DNA from: Excoecaria cochinchinensis
Lineage: Eukaryota; Streptophyta; Magnoliopsida; Malpighiales; Euphorbiaceae
Direction of reading: 5' to 3'
DNA: 64,000 bases
Assembly: GCA_947683425.1 (NCBI GenBank)
Contig: CANTUQ010000106.1
Coordinates: forward strand, 5,889,001 to 5,953,000
Part shown: positions 22,176 to 33,440 of the stretch, piece by piece
How positions within the stretch are numbered: position 1 is the first letter of the stretch
Layout of the letters: the number at the start of each line of letters is the position of its first letter
Notes under the pieces: generated by a model
What the model saw: only the letters and a program-made list of their open reading frames with translations
Databases searched by the model: none
Told to the model about the DNA's origin: nothing
Translations under genes and position numbers: made by a program

Positions 22176-23956
22176 TGATAACTTCAATTTAGTGTTTAGA
22201 TTTGGTAGTATTTTCGTATGATTTATGGTGTTTAGTAGTGTTTATTATCGTGATATGCTCATTTTAGATTAATTATGTTAATTTTAATAAAATTTGAGTT
22301 TTTATATAATTTTTGTTAGTTTTTGATTAAGTTTAATTTAGTGCAGCATTTTTAGGTACCTCACGGTGGTGATGAATCTGGTCACCACCGTGACATGCAA
22401 AGGAGTTAGGCAGAATGCAGGAGTAACATAGGTCACGGTGGTAACCAAAGTACTCACCACCGTGACATGTGTATTCATTGGGTAGTATGCAGACCTGTTA
22501 TGGGTCACGGTGGTAACCAAAGTACTCACCACCGTGACCTAGTTCGCCCCAAGGCAGAAGCAAGTGAGAAATTATGTCACGGTGGCAAGGTAATCTGGTC
22601 ACCACCGTGACATAGGAAATGCAGGACAGAAGCAAAAAGTTGGGCAGGTCACGGTGGCAACCTAATCTTGTTACCACCGTGACCCCTATCCCACACGCAA
22701 TCCAGATTCACCTTCTGAACACCTCACGGTGGCAACTAATATGGTTACCACCGTGACCCATCGCGATTTAAAAAGAAAAGTTTCTGATTTTGAGGAGAGG
22801 CGGCTAGTAAAAATTTATTTTTCGAGTTAGGGTTTTAGAGATAGATTTTCGGGATAGTTTTTCAGTTGTTCTTAATTAAGATTTCGGATTTTATCTTGAG
22901 ATTGGATTTGGCAATTCAAGAGTTTTTACATTAGAAATACCTAGTTTTAGTTTCAAGAGGAGTTTTTTTTACATTCAGAAAATTTCCAGATTTTCTCCAT
23001 TGAAGATTTGAAGAAGGAGATTGAGAAACTAAGGGTTCAACGGGATCTACACCTCAATGAATTTCTGGGTTTATTCTTTCCCCTTTCCTTTTGATTTTGT
23101 AATGGATTGTGAGTAGTTTTTAGTTGTTTGGGGGATCTCTGAATCTCCTACCCATGATGTGAATTCTGAACATCATTGAATTTAAATATGATTGAATGGT
23201 TTATTTCACTGGTATTTATTATTGATTTATGAAATTTATTTTATCAAGTTAATTTCCAGTTTTGATGAATGATTTATGGCATTATCTTTGTTGGTTATTG
23301 AGTTGTATGGATTGAATACCATGATTATCTATATTCAGTTTTTATCATTTTTGCTGTGTCTTTTGGACGACTCCGATTGGGAATCTAGAAGTGCAGGATT
23401 TTGTAATTTAAGACTTGACTGGTGAGTGGGATAATTAAGTTTTGGGTTATTTGACTCCGTATTGGGAAAGTAAACCAAACTTAGGATTCTAGACCCGTGC
23501 ATAGGCTGATTATGTGGCTGACTCCGTTTTGGGATGTCATATAATTTGAGTGGCTGACTCCGTTTGGGAAGCCTGGGTTAAGAGGGTTATCCCGAATTCT
23601 TTCATAAATAATTCTTGGATTAATTTTGTTCACATCTAGGTATGGGGTGGATGAGTGAACCTGAGCAATGTTTGTTTAATTCTGAATTCTTATCTTGTTA
23701 ATTTTTCCGTCATTTAGTTTATTGCAATTGTTGCTGTTAGTTTAATTTAATTATTTCTGTTTGTTTATTTTGGTTATTTAAATCCTTTGTTTTTAATCAG
23801 TAGTTAATTTAATTAATTCAAACAATTGGGAATTCTTTAGCATACATTGGATTTTCATTACTTGTGCACACAGTCCCTTGGGTACGATAACTCGGAGTCT
23901 TAATTTTACTTCATTATATTACTTATCGATTCAGTACACTTGCTGAGGTCGTGTCA
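22176..23956 (+). repeat. 3' LTR of the Athila element (1,781 bp)
   Basis: It has TG..CA ends, is followed by GCAAT (23957-23961), and is nearly identical to 10276-12057. Most of the 11 substitutions I counted are transitions (9 of 11). Confidence 0.95.
22361..22756. repeat. array of six inverted repeats in the 3' LTR
   Basis: This is the same six units as in the 5' LTR, offset by exactly 11,900 bp, from 22361-22393 to 22724-22756. All arms are intact here, including the fifth unit. Confidence 0.95.
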
Positions 23957-24073
23957 GCAATCATTAAATTCAAGTTTTGAATAGCAATTTTATAACTCTC
24001 ATTGGTCGTAATTTGCACATATGGTATTATTCTCCTTTTCACTTAGAGCGTATGTCTTCTTATTTATAAAAAT
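23957..24073. repeat. right target duplication (GCAAT) and right part of duplicated segment copy A
   Basis: GCAAT at 23957-23961 repeats 10271-10275. The next 112 bases (to ATAAAAAT at 24073) match the second part of copy B at 25400-25511 and then similarity stops abruptly. Confidence 0.9.
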
Positions 24074-24824
24074 ATTTTAGTTAATTTATTAATTATTTAA
24101 TCTGTCCATATTTAGTATTTATTATTATTTCTTGATTTATCAATTTTTCATTAATGAAAATCGAAATATATTCGAAAAGTTATATAACATTAATATATTA
24201 ACTAAAATTTTCAATAATTTAAAAAAAAATTAAAATTTTTAATATATGTGAAAATAATGTGTGTCAAGTTAAAAAAAATTAAAAACAATAGTTGTTAGCA
24301 TTGGATGGATTTGTTTTAATAATTTTGCATTTTAAAGTATTTTTGCTATATATATATTTTTTTCATTATCCTAATTATTATGAAGTTTTTAAGTTTTTTT
24401 TTTAAGTGGCGATTAGTAAGTGTAACCGTTTATCTAATTTGGGTGATCATGAACCGTTTAATTTTTTTACTTATTAAATCTTAATTTTTTTTAAAAAAAA
24501 AAGTTGTTTATGTCCACCAAAAACTTTTATTTTAACAATAATGATGTTATATTATAGTGAAAAAATTTTAATTTTTAAGTATTTTGAATAATTTAATTTT
24601 ATTTATGAATGCATCTTATAGTTATAGTGATTAACCGAAAAATATTGATTAACCGATTCAAAAAATAGAAACCGATGGACTGGTTAACCGATTGTAACGG
24701 ACTGCTTAATGGTTAGTATTTTGAAAAAATTGATATTAATGAACTGATTTTTTTTGGGGCTTATGGACCGGTTAATCGATCCATACTCACCCCTATCCTC
24801 TATTAATTAGACCAATAATAAAAT

Positions 24825-24856
<32 letters not shown>

Positions 24857-24858
24857 CA

Positions 24859-24907
<49 letters not shown>

Positions 24908-25228
24908 TAATTAATATATATAACCCATCATAGGTGTATATACTCTTATATCTCTCACTCACGCATGATAGAATTGAGTTTTATTCTGCAAATGATTCAT
25001 AATTCACATATATGTTTTGCGACAAGTGCATATTTCGAGAGATCTTCAGTTATAATCTATTAGGAGTATATAACTTCTTGAATAATAGAACCTTTTGGAG
25101 TATTTTTAATAAGCAGTACCCTGGATCATTTATCACACACTTATTTCTTTTTGATCTCATTTGTTTAATCATTTATATATATTCATAATTATATTATATC
25201 ACTTAAATAAAATATAATTGGTCGACCA

Positions 25229-25265
<37 letters not shown>

Positions 25266-25352
25266 TTCATGTGATAATTCAAAACCAATGATCTTCATTT
25301 TTTCTTGACTTTCTTAACTTTTATTTAATTTGCTTTTCTAGAAATGTTCATT
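24074..25352. other. AT-rich DNA with decayed MITE and microsatellites, no gene seen
   Basis: Repeated AACCG and GGTTAA motifs between 24640 and 24795 end in CTCACCCCTA, which looks like the right end of a hAT-like MITE without a recognisable left end. An AC repeat is present at about 25241-25265. The piece 24798-24970 is a paralogue of the sequence that flanks the nested units at 28648-28690 and 34371-34450. Confidence 0.55.
24829..24905. repeat. ATT / AAT microsatellite
   Basis: About nine TTA units are followed by a short interruption (ACAATT) and about fourteen AAT units. The two blocks are inverted relative to each other and so could pair. Confidence 0.9.
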
Positions 25353-25511
25353 TAAGTCGAATCATTCATAACTCTTCAGCAATGTTCTAAGATAGCAATC
25401 ATTAAATTCAAGTTTTGAATAGCAATGTTATAACCCTCATCGGTCGTAATTTGCACATATGGTATTATTCTCCTTTTCACTTAGAGCGTATGTCTTCTTA
25501 CTTATAAAAAT
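25353..25511. repeat. 159-bp duplicated segment, copy B (uninterrupted)
   Basis: It matches 10229-10275 plus 23962-24073. It begins TAAGTCGAATCATTC and ends ATAAAAAT. It carries a single GCAAT at the site where the Athila element integrated in copy A. No TG..CA ends, so it is not itself an LTR. Confidence 0.9.
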
Positions 25512-26149
25512 TACCGTACAAGTGATAATTCAAAATACACTCAGTATTTTAACTTGAATTTTCAACTATATTTATTGAATAATTTAATAAACAAGACTCT
25601 ACTTGGCATACAAAAAAAAAAAAAATGAATTTTGGGTAATATTCATTTTCCGATCACTACACTTATCTTATTTGTGATCTCATCTTAATTCACTATTAAG
25701 ACGATTTCATTTTGAACTTGATCTTTCTTTATAAATTCAAAACTATCTCATATCTATGATTACGAAAACTATATAAGTGATTGCCTATGTGAGAAGGCTA
25801 ATGTTTTGTTTGACATACCTTTCATAGTATACTAATATATTAATGTAAATGCTTTAAATATGACATTAACTTTTATTCCTTATTTAACTCAACTACTATA
25901 TTCTTAGATAATAGAGTTATCATTCCAATAATAGACTATATATTGAGACATATAAACACACTATTAATGTCATGCATCTCATATTATCTTACTATTGCAA
26001 TAAAATTAAATAAATGATAATTGTTCATTTGATATAAATTCGAAAGTTCACTAAATTTCCAATCATCACCTATATATTATATGCTTAATTATAACTTAGT
26101 TTAATTCATTATGCAAAAATAAAGAACAAACAATATTTTAAAGTCACAA
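25512..26149. other. AT-rich DNA, no gene seen
   Basis: No domain-bearing frame or RNA gene recognised. It may be decayed DNA of the adjoining minus-strand Copia remnant, but I could not recognise motifs. Confidence 0.5.
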
Positions 26150-27300
26150 AAACTTTAAGACTTCCACTCAACTTATTTTTAGCAGGACAATAAAGAGCTT
26201 CATGAGCTGTTCAAAACACTTTTTCATCTTGTGGTGCAATCAAGAAGCTTTCACTTTCTTCAATATCAAAAATACGTCTTGGAATATTTTCGCAGCTACT
26301 TCATCTTAATTGAAGTGATTGTGAAACAAATTCATCATTTATTTGTGGTGTTTGTGAAATGAATTCACGATCTCTTTCATTTCTCTCACTTAGATAAAAT
26401 ATCTTTGATGTATCATTAGATGTTTGTATCAAACTATCTTAATTTATCAAAGTATTATGATCTACTAATACAAAAAGATATGTATTGTGATCTTAATTGT
26501 TTTAAAATTCTTGCTTAAAAAATTATTTTTCATGAAAGTGACATTCTGAGATTCAAATTTAGTTACATTCCCACTATCTTGTTCACCCATAAAAATATAT
26601 CCTTTTGAGTATTCAGAATATTTTGTAAATATACTTTTTTTGCCTATTGGGCCTAATTTTCGGTGTTTATGTGAAGAATTGTTAACATATGCAATATAAC
26701 CTCAAAGTGTCAAATTGTTGAGATTGAGTTTGCTGCCAATCCATAATTCATGATTTGGAGGGTATTAAATTTAATACATGGGTAACTTTTGATAAGGCAT
26801 CACACAAAAACTTATTGATAAATTTGTGCCACTATCATAAAACTTACCATTTCAAATAAATTTAGTTACATTCCCACTATCTTGTTCACCCATAAAAATT
26901 TATCCTTTTGAGTATTCAGAATATTTTGTAAATATACTTTTTTTATCCATTGGGCCTAATTTTTGGTGTTTATGTGAAGAATTGTTAACATATGCAATAT
27001 AACCTCAAAGTGCCAAATTATTGAGATTGGGTTTGCTGCCAATTCATAATTCATGATTTGGAGGGTACTAAATTTAATACATGGGCAACTTTTGATAAGG
27101 CATCACACAAAAATGATTGATAAATTTGTGCCGTCATCATAAAACTTAACATATCCAATAGAGTTCTATTTCTCTTTTCAGAAACACCATTTTGTTGTGG
27201 TGTTTCATAAATAGTTAATTCTCTATTTATACTCTTTTCATCATATAATTTCTTAATACCCTTTTTTCGTTGAGCTTAGCTTCTAATAGCCATCGGAGTT
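26150..27300 (-). pseudogene. decayed Ty1/Copia pol remnant (integrase core)
   Basis: Read on the minus strand, 27150-27215 encodes a TPQQNGV(S/A)E-like integrase block (here ETPQQNGVSEKRNRTLLDML), the conserved region around the catalytic Glu. Downstream on the minus strand come the KYSEYSKGYIFMGEQDSG block that follows Copia integrase and a PRRIFDIEESESFL stretch near 26270. Many stops and frameshifts break the frame. No LTRs could be paired with it. Confidence 0.7.
26555..27156. repeat. tandem duplication, two units of about 300 bp, in the Copia remnant
   Basis: Unit 1 (26555-26857) and unit 2 (26858-27156) share most of their length, from AAATTTAGTTACATTCCCAC to a CATAAAACTTA segment. 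They differ by scattered substitutions, so the duplication happened after the element died or is itself old. Confidence 0.85.
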
Positions 27301-28457
27301 GACATGAGTTTTTCCATTTTCTTTTTGAATATAGAAAAAAATATTCTCTTTTACATGCACATATATAATCATTTTAATTATATATAAAAAATGATTCAAT
27401 ATATACTTAATTAAATAACTAATATTTAATCAATTAATAAATTATAAAATAATTAAAATATTGTATTTGTAATTAAGAAATTTTAATTAAAAACTAATGT
27501 TTGACTAATGAAATTTATTGCATTTTAGATTAAATAACTAATATTTAACCAAAAAATAATCATAATTATTTATATGAATTCACACATATCCATTAGAAAT
27601 TTAACATATGATGGCAAAGTAACAAGAAATGATATTTAATATTTGATAATGTTTGTCATTTAACTAATGTCCCTTTATAGCCTATAGATCATGAGTTTAA
27701 TCCGTAATTAATACAACTTTTCAATTTTTTCAAATTAAAGACCAAAAGGTATGTAATTTCTCAAAATGATATGTACGTTCACAAAAAGATATGTGCTTTC
27801 ACAAAAAAAAGGCCAAATGACATTAATTTCACAAAACAATATCTACTTTTATAAAAAATAAAGCTAAACAACATGCCATTTCACAAAAAGACATTTAGTT
27901 TCAAAAAACAAAAGGCTAATCAATATGTAGTTTTCCGAAAAAAATTAGGCCAAATAACATATAGTTTCACAAAAATTATGTTCTGCTCACAACGAAATCA
28001 TCAAAATGACTCGTAGTTTCTCTCATTTTCAAATTCTAGACATCCACAAAATTTTATATTCACACATGATTTTCTTCAAATTTTGAAACCATATAACTCA
28101 CTCATTATAGGTTCAAATCATGCGTATAATATACCGTTTTAAAGATTATAATTGTTACTTTCTAATGATGCCAAATGCATTAATAAAAAAAAAAAAATAT
28201 TCAAGCAGATATGTCGAACATACTTTTAAAAATATAGAAAATCAAAAAATTGAACTAGAAATTCAAATTAAATTAAATTTTTATGGCATATTAATATAAA
28301 TTAATACATATATGTCTAAATCATACTCTGATAACAATTTTACAATTTGTAGAATACTAAATTCTATAAAATTAATTTTTCAGGATTTCTAATTTATTAA
28401 CACTAATTAAGAAAATAATCACTTCAACATATGAACAACTATTGCCTTTGAATCACA

Positions 28458-28517
<60 letters not shown>

Positions 28518-28690
28518 TTTTTGCATATTTTTCAACTTAAAATTCATCTTGTGGTCAATTCTACAATAATTACTTTTATGATTCTTCTCATAAGTTGTAT
28601 TCTTAAATAATTTTATTTATAGGTAATAGAGGTAGTTATTTAACTACCCTCTATTAATTAGACCAATCACAACATTCTATTAATTATTAT
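27301..28690. other. AT-rich DNA with degenerate short repeats and a CA microsatellite
   Basis: Between 27730 and 27990 a motif like TTTCACAAAAA recurs about every 30-45 bp (at least seven times), mixed with AAAGGCCAAATGACAT variants. A CA repeat of about 24 units lies at 28467-28515. No gene seen. Confidence 0.6.
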
Positions 28691-29716
28691 TGTAACAACC
28701 CGAATTATACCCTAAAAGGATTTAAAGTATAATTGCATTGTAAAGGTACCAGGGGTAAGGGTATAAGAGGGAGTACATAAGTAATTGAGGATTTAATTGA
28801 AAGAAAAGCAACGTATTTGTAAAGCAGAATTTTTAATGGAGGGACTTAAGTGAGATTTGCCGTGGAGTTGCAGAGAAAGTTTGGTTAAGTGGGACAAGTG
28901 ACAGAATTTGGACAAGTGGTTTATTGTGGGCATGCCATCTAAGCAGCCACATGCAATAAAAGGGGAGTTTAGTGGGGAAATCTGTCCCTTTACCACAAGA
29001 ATTCAGATTTCACTCCTCTCACTCTCCCTTTCTCTCGGTTCCTCTTCTTGTTTCTTCTTCTTCATTTAGTTTTTAGTTCTTCTTGTTGGTTGAGTTTCTG
29101 CATTGGATTGATTTGAAGTGGTTTAAAGGATAAGTTGTGAAGGTAAGTGTGGTTGAGAATTTAGTATATTTTTCTACCCATTTTCTGCTCTTGGTTTTGA
29201 GTTGTTTGAATTTGGATTAAGTGTGTGTGTTCTTGGATTGTCCAAGAAGTTTTGGACAAGAGGAAGGATAAAGGCAAGGAGAAGGTATGACTTTAAAGAG
29301 AAGAGTTTAGAGCTGTTTCCTAGAGGTTGGGATCGTGTGCCTTTTTAATTAGTTGCATATGTTGAGTTTGTGTAATTTTGGGCAATGCATGTGTTGTTGT
29401 CATTGAAATTTGGCTATTATATGCATGTTTAATTAGATGGTAAATTGATGAGCTTTAAGTTAGTGCTATGGTTCAATTGTGTGTTGTAGTCAAGTATGCT
29501 GTTGTTGCATGTTGTATATGTATAGATTTTGGCATGTAGAGTACTTGTTATGATTATTATGTTTAATTGTCATTTCGATTGTGTTTAGAGTTGAAGTAGA
29601 GCTTTATAATGTGTATGATATGATTTTGGAGGCTTTATATGTGATTGTGAGTTGGCAAGTGGACGTATGTGCGTAAGAGTTGCGTTGTTCGAAGGATTGA
29701 ACAATTAGTTTGGCTC

Positions 29717-29945
29717 TGTCGCGAGCGTGACAGGGGTCGCGGGCGCGACAGAACACTCCTTGGGCGAGGTCCGCCTGTCGAGTATCGCCGAGCTTTCTCA
29801 TGTATTGTCAAGCCGTGTCGAGCTTTGTCGCGAGCGCGAGCTCTGTCGCGGGCGCCATAGAAGCTACTTTGGCATGCTGTCGTGAGTGTGACACTGGCCG
29901 TATGCGTAACATCTGTGTGTGTTGGGTTTTGTCGCGAGCGTGACA
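29717..29945. repeat. cluster of TGTCGCG..CGCGACA palindromes in the outer LTR-like unit
   Basis: Near-palindromic 16-mers occur at 29717-29732 (TGTCGCGAGCGTGACA), about 29735-29750, 29826-29841, 29844-29859, 29878-29893 and 29930-29945. The arms are GC-rich in otherwise AT-rich DNA. CpG sites have partly changed to TG or CA, as expected after methylation. Confidence 0.85.
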
Positions 29946-30601
29946 CTATACAGTGTTGTGAATGTAAGTGTTTTATTCTCATTGGTGTGTGGTATTGCAT
30001 TGGAATATGTTTGATCATGTATAATAAAGATTATGTGTATTATATATATATATGAATCATATGCTTGATGGGATGATTAGCTTGTTCATGAGTTGAATTG
30101 ATATGTAATCATTGTTGGTTACATGAGTGAATGCTAAGTATACGATATAGTGACTAGAGTTGTATGTTAAGTCTGAAAAGTCATGGTAGTGGATAAATAA
30201 GCATGCTTATAAAGGACTAGTGTTTTGCAGCTGCTAGTGTTTGGTCCGCAAGGGTCTAGTGTTTGTTACCTCCGGGTAACTAGTAATTTGAGACTTCGGT
30301 CTCTAAATATTTGATACTGCAAGTCAGTATCTAGTGCACCCGTATCCACCATTAATGAGATTTCAGACTATGGCTTTAGTGATTGTATAATTATGTATGA
30401 GCATGTAAAGTTGTGATTTATCAAGTGTATATGATTATACATGTAGAAGCTTGAGATAAAGTATATGCTTTAGTAAATGTACATGATAATTGTGAGCATG
30501 AAACGTACAGGTAAATGATATAGACGTGCAGTTATTATTTATGTTCATGCTGATATTTATGCCTTTGCTTATTGATATATGTTGCAAGTGTGTATGTTTG
30601 G

Positions 30602-30640
<39 letters not shown>
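30602..30640. repeat. TA / GT microsatellite
   Basis: About eight TA units are followed by about twelve GT units. Confidence 0.9.
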
Positions 30641-30668
30641 AGTAGCCTTTGCATCTGTATATCCCCAC

Positions 30669-33440
30669 TGTAACACCCCCATACCCCCGGTAAGGAATAT
30701 TGGGGCGCCACGCGGGCACATACGTATACACATACATATACATACACTAGCGGAAACGATAACAATAAAATAATTAGACTATCTTTAGGGCCAAACAAAA
30801 AGCAGCTCTCTTATAGCATATATAAACTGTACATATTACAAAAGCTTTATACATATACATCTTCGGTACATATACCAAATAGTTAACATATACATATAAA
30901 CACTGTACTTTCTATCTACATAATGATGTTACTCAAAATGTAAAAACTCTATTTCCATTTTATACAAAAAGAAATCATAACAAAACTCCTAGTGGCCTTG
31001 ACCCGCAGATGTCCGCTCACTGGTCCGAACCTGTAAACCTACACGGAAATAAACATCCGTGCTAAGCGATAACACTTAGTGGGGATGAAAATAATACAAA
31101 GGACTTCTTTACGAAGTCACAAATAATTCACGCATTTCATTTAACAAAATCAGTTAGCTCATACATATAGCTCTTATACATATACAGGTTGCAAGCTCAG
31201 TTATCGAATGCTATGAACTCACATGTATATAACATCCACTCGTTTACTGTTCATGTACTCTACAACTTGTACATATCATTTATTCAAATACACGCTATCA
31301 TGTGTTCACATTCATGTCAACATACTCATGTAATCATACACTTGTATACAGAACTGTAATGTACTTAAACATTACTCTCATGTACTATAGCATTTATTCA
31401 GAACACTACTCTTTAAACGTCTCAAATTCACTACATCACATTAAGAAGACAAGCCTGAATTCCTTTCATGGTGGATACGGGTAACTCTGGATACCTCTTA
31501 CAGTATCTTACATGTGGAGAATTAACTCAAACTCTATGGAATACACGAGATATTCGAACTCTGGCACAATTAAGGCCAACATGCAGCAGCTGCATTATAG
31601 CCCTTTATAAGCATGCTTATCTATCCACTATAACGGTAATCAGGCTCAATACCAACTCACACACTATACACAGATATCAACTCACCAACCAAATTCAAGT
31701 GCATTTATCAAATTCAAAGGCATGTAATTCATATACAATCTTGTTCAACAACTAAAAAGCATGTAACATTTAAATTCCATGTATAAAGTCTTATATCACA
31801 TCATCATATACATGCACTCATAGGTTCATACATTTTTATCATGCCATTTACAATCTTTAATACAATTATACATTGTTACTTTATTAGTTAAATTACCAAT
31901 TTAATTATACTCATGTGCATTTCCCCGTTAATAACAACTTTATAGTCATTTGCTAAGTCTAAACGTGCATAATAAGCTAGGGGGAAGGGTAAGGGGTTCA
32001 CCCATGGCAACTAGGAGCTCAAAAAGAAGAAGAAAAAGCTTTATATGCATTGTTCTGTCGCGAGGTCGCGACCTGTGTCGCAATCTCGACAGAAGCTCGC
32101 CCTGGTGCCTTACGATACTGCTTTTTACCCTAAACTTTCATCGCAAAAATACCATCTAGACCACATTTTTAGGCAATGTGGTCTTCATAACAATTGTTTC
32201 CTAGGATGTTTTTCAAATGGGACAATTTTTAGGTCATTTGGACATCTACAACTTGAGTTATGATCTAAACAACGTATACTGTTCAAGTAACCCGACCCAA
32301 ACAGATACACTCCGGTTTTTAACATTTTCGAGGATCATAGAGCCAGAATTAGCTCTAGCTCCCTCTTAGACATTTTTAGCTATGGATCTTATCTTTCAGA
32401 TGAAATTTGACTCAACACAAATGAAGCTCTGTAACTCTACTTATGATGGAAACCATATTCAAAGGTCTAATGAAACCCAAACAGAATTTCTCTAAAATCA
32501 CTCTTTACACACAGAACCATATGAAACCCATTTAACACATGATCACAAACATGTACACATATATCATGAGCTCACTACAAGCAATTAAAATAAAATTCGC
32601 ACGCGATCCCTACCTCTAGGAAGCTCGAACTAAGCTCTCTATTCAGCTCCAACCCTTTCCTTTACTTTATCCCATTTCTTGTTCATAGCTTCCACAAATC
32701 ACATAGAAAACATTTTGAGTTAGACTTTTTCTCACTTTAAATTAAAAACAGAAAGAAAAAGGAGGTCAGATTGGAAAACAAATCCAACTTACCTTTAGAA
32801 GAGACCTAATCAAGTCCTACTATGCTCTCTTTAAGCCACTTCAAGTGGTTTTCTCAAAGAACTAAGCAAATGAAAAAGAAAGGAGCAAGAGAGAGACAAA
32901 GTAAGGTGAACGGCTGACCAAAGAAAGAAACTCAAGAACAAGAGGGCCAAAACTAACGTAAAAGAAGAAGAAAGAAGCAAATGGTCCATGTAAAATCCAA
33001 AATTAATTATGCTAATAAATGCCATCTACCAATTAAAATACATGCTTATCCTCTTTTTTGTTCTAATCTCTTTTTATTTTATGTAATAATATCCAACTCT
33101 TGCCACATGTCACTCTCTCTTCTAGCCACTTGTTATGCTCCTACGCCGCCACGTGTCACTCTCCTACGATGCCATGTGTCCAATACACATCTCAAGGTCT
33201 CTTAACACCCACTTATGCACACATCTCGCGAGGGGGTTCTGTCGCGCTCGCGAGGGGGTTCTGTCGCGCTCGCGACAGAACGCTCACGCCCGCACCAAGT
33301 AGCTGAAGTTCGAAAACCGCTGGAGGGCTCTGTCGGGCCCGCGACACTTGTCGCGCTCGCGACATAACTCTCGCACATAAAACTTACCTTTTTCGAATAA
33401 AAACTCTGTAATTATTCTAGGGCCATTTTGGGGTGTTACA
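30669..33440 (-). mobile_element. solo-LTR-like unit nested in the outer one, opposite orientation, 2.77 kb
   Basis: It starts TGTAACACCCCC and ends TTTTGGGGTGTTACA, with an 11-bp terminal inverted match, and is flanked on both sides by CCCAC, a perfect 5-bp target duplication (30664-30668 and 33441-33445). Internal blocks, read on the minus strand, match blocks of the outer unit: CCCCACTAAGTGTTATCG, a CGTGTAGGTTTACAGGTTCGG-like stretch and GGCCACTAGGAGT. It is therefore a relative inserted in reverse. No coding sequence is present. Confidence 0.75.
32055..33365. repeat. TGTCGCG palindromes in the inner LTR-like unit (two clusters)
   Basis: Cluster one (32055-32095) has TCGCGAGGTCGCGA and TGTCGCAATCTCGACA. 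Cluster two (33225-33365) has TGTCGCGCTCGCGA repeated with a 20-bp tandem duplication of the GAGGGGGTTCTGTCGCGCTC segment, then TGTCGCGCTCGCGACA. The arms are the same as those in the outer unit. Confidence 0.85.

Larger units (their letters stand above)
10276..23956 (+). mobile_element. Athila-type Ty3/Gypsy LTR retrotransposon, 13.7 kb
   Basis: The order is 5' LTR, tRNA-Asp primer site, gag, protease, reverse transcriptase, RNase H, integrase, long spacer, env-position ORF, polypurine tract and 3' LTR, all on the + strand. The tRNA-Asp primer site, lack of a chromodomain, DLGAS protease and the ORF after pol are typical of the Athila lineage. By eye the LTRs differ at 11 substitutions and one T-run indel over about 1,781 bp (0.6%), so insertion was recent. 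Despite this, gag-pol carries three in-frame TAG codons and one frameshift, and the env-position ORF one frameshift, so this copy cannot be autonomous. Confidence 0.95.

Noticed and set aside
29604..30018. Open frames with ARDRARARDKAR-like composition on both strands
   Set aside because: They arise from the TGTCGCG palindromes read in different frames. No domain and no start or stop context.
30435..30798. Minus-strand frames with THTHTHTHIYIYI runs
   Set aside because: Translation of the TA/GT microsatellite at 30602-30640.
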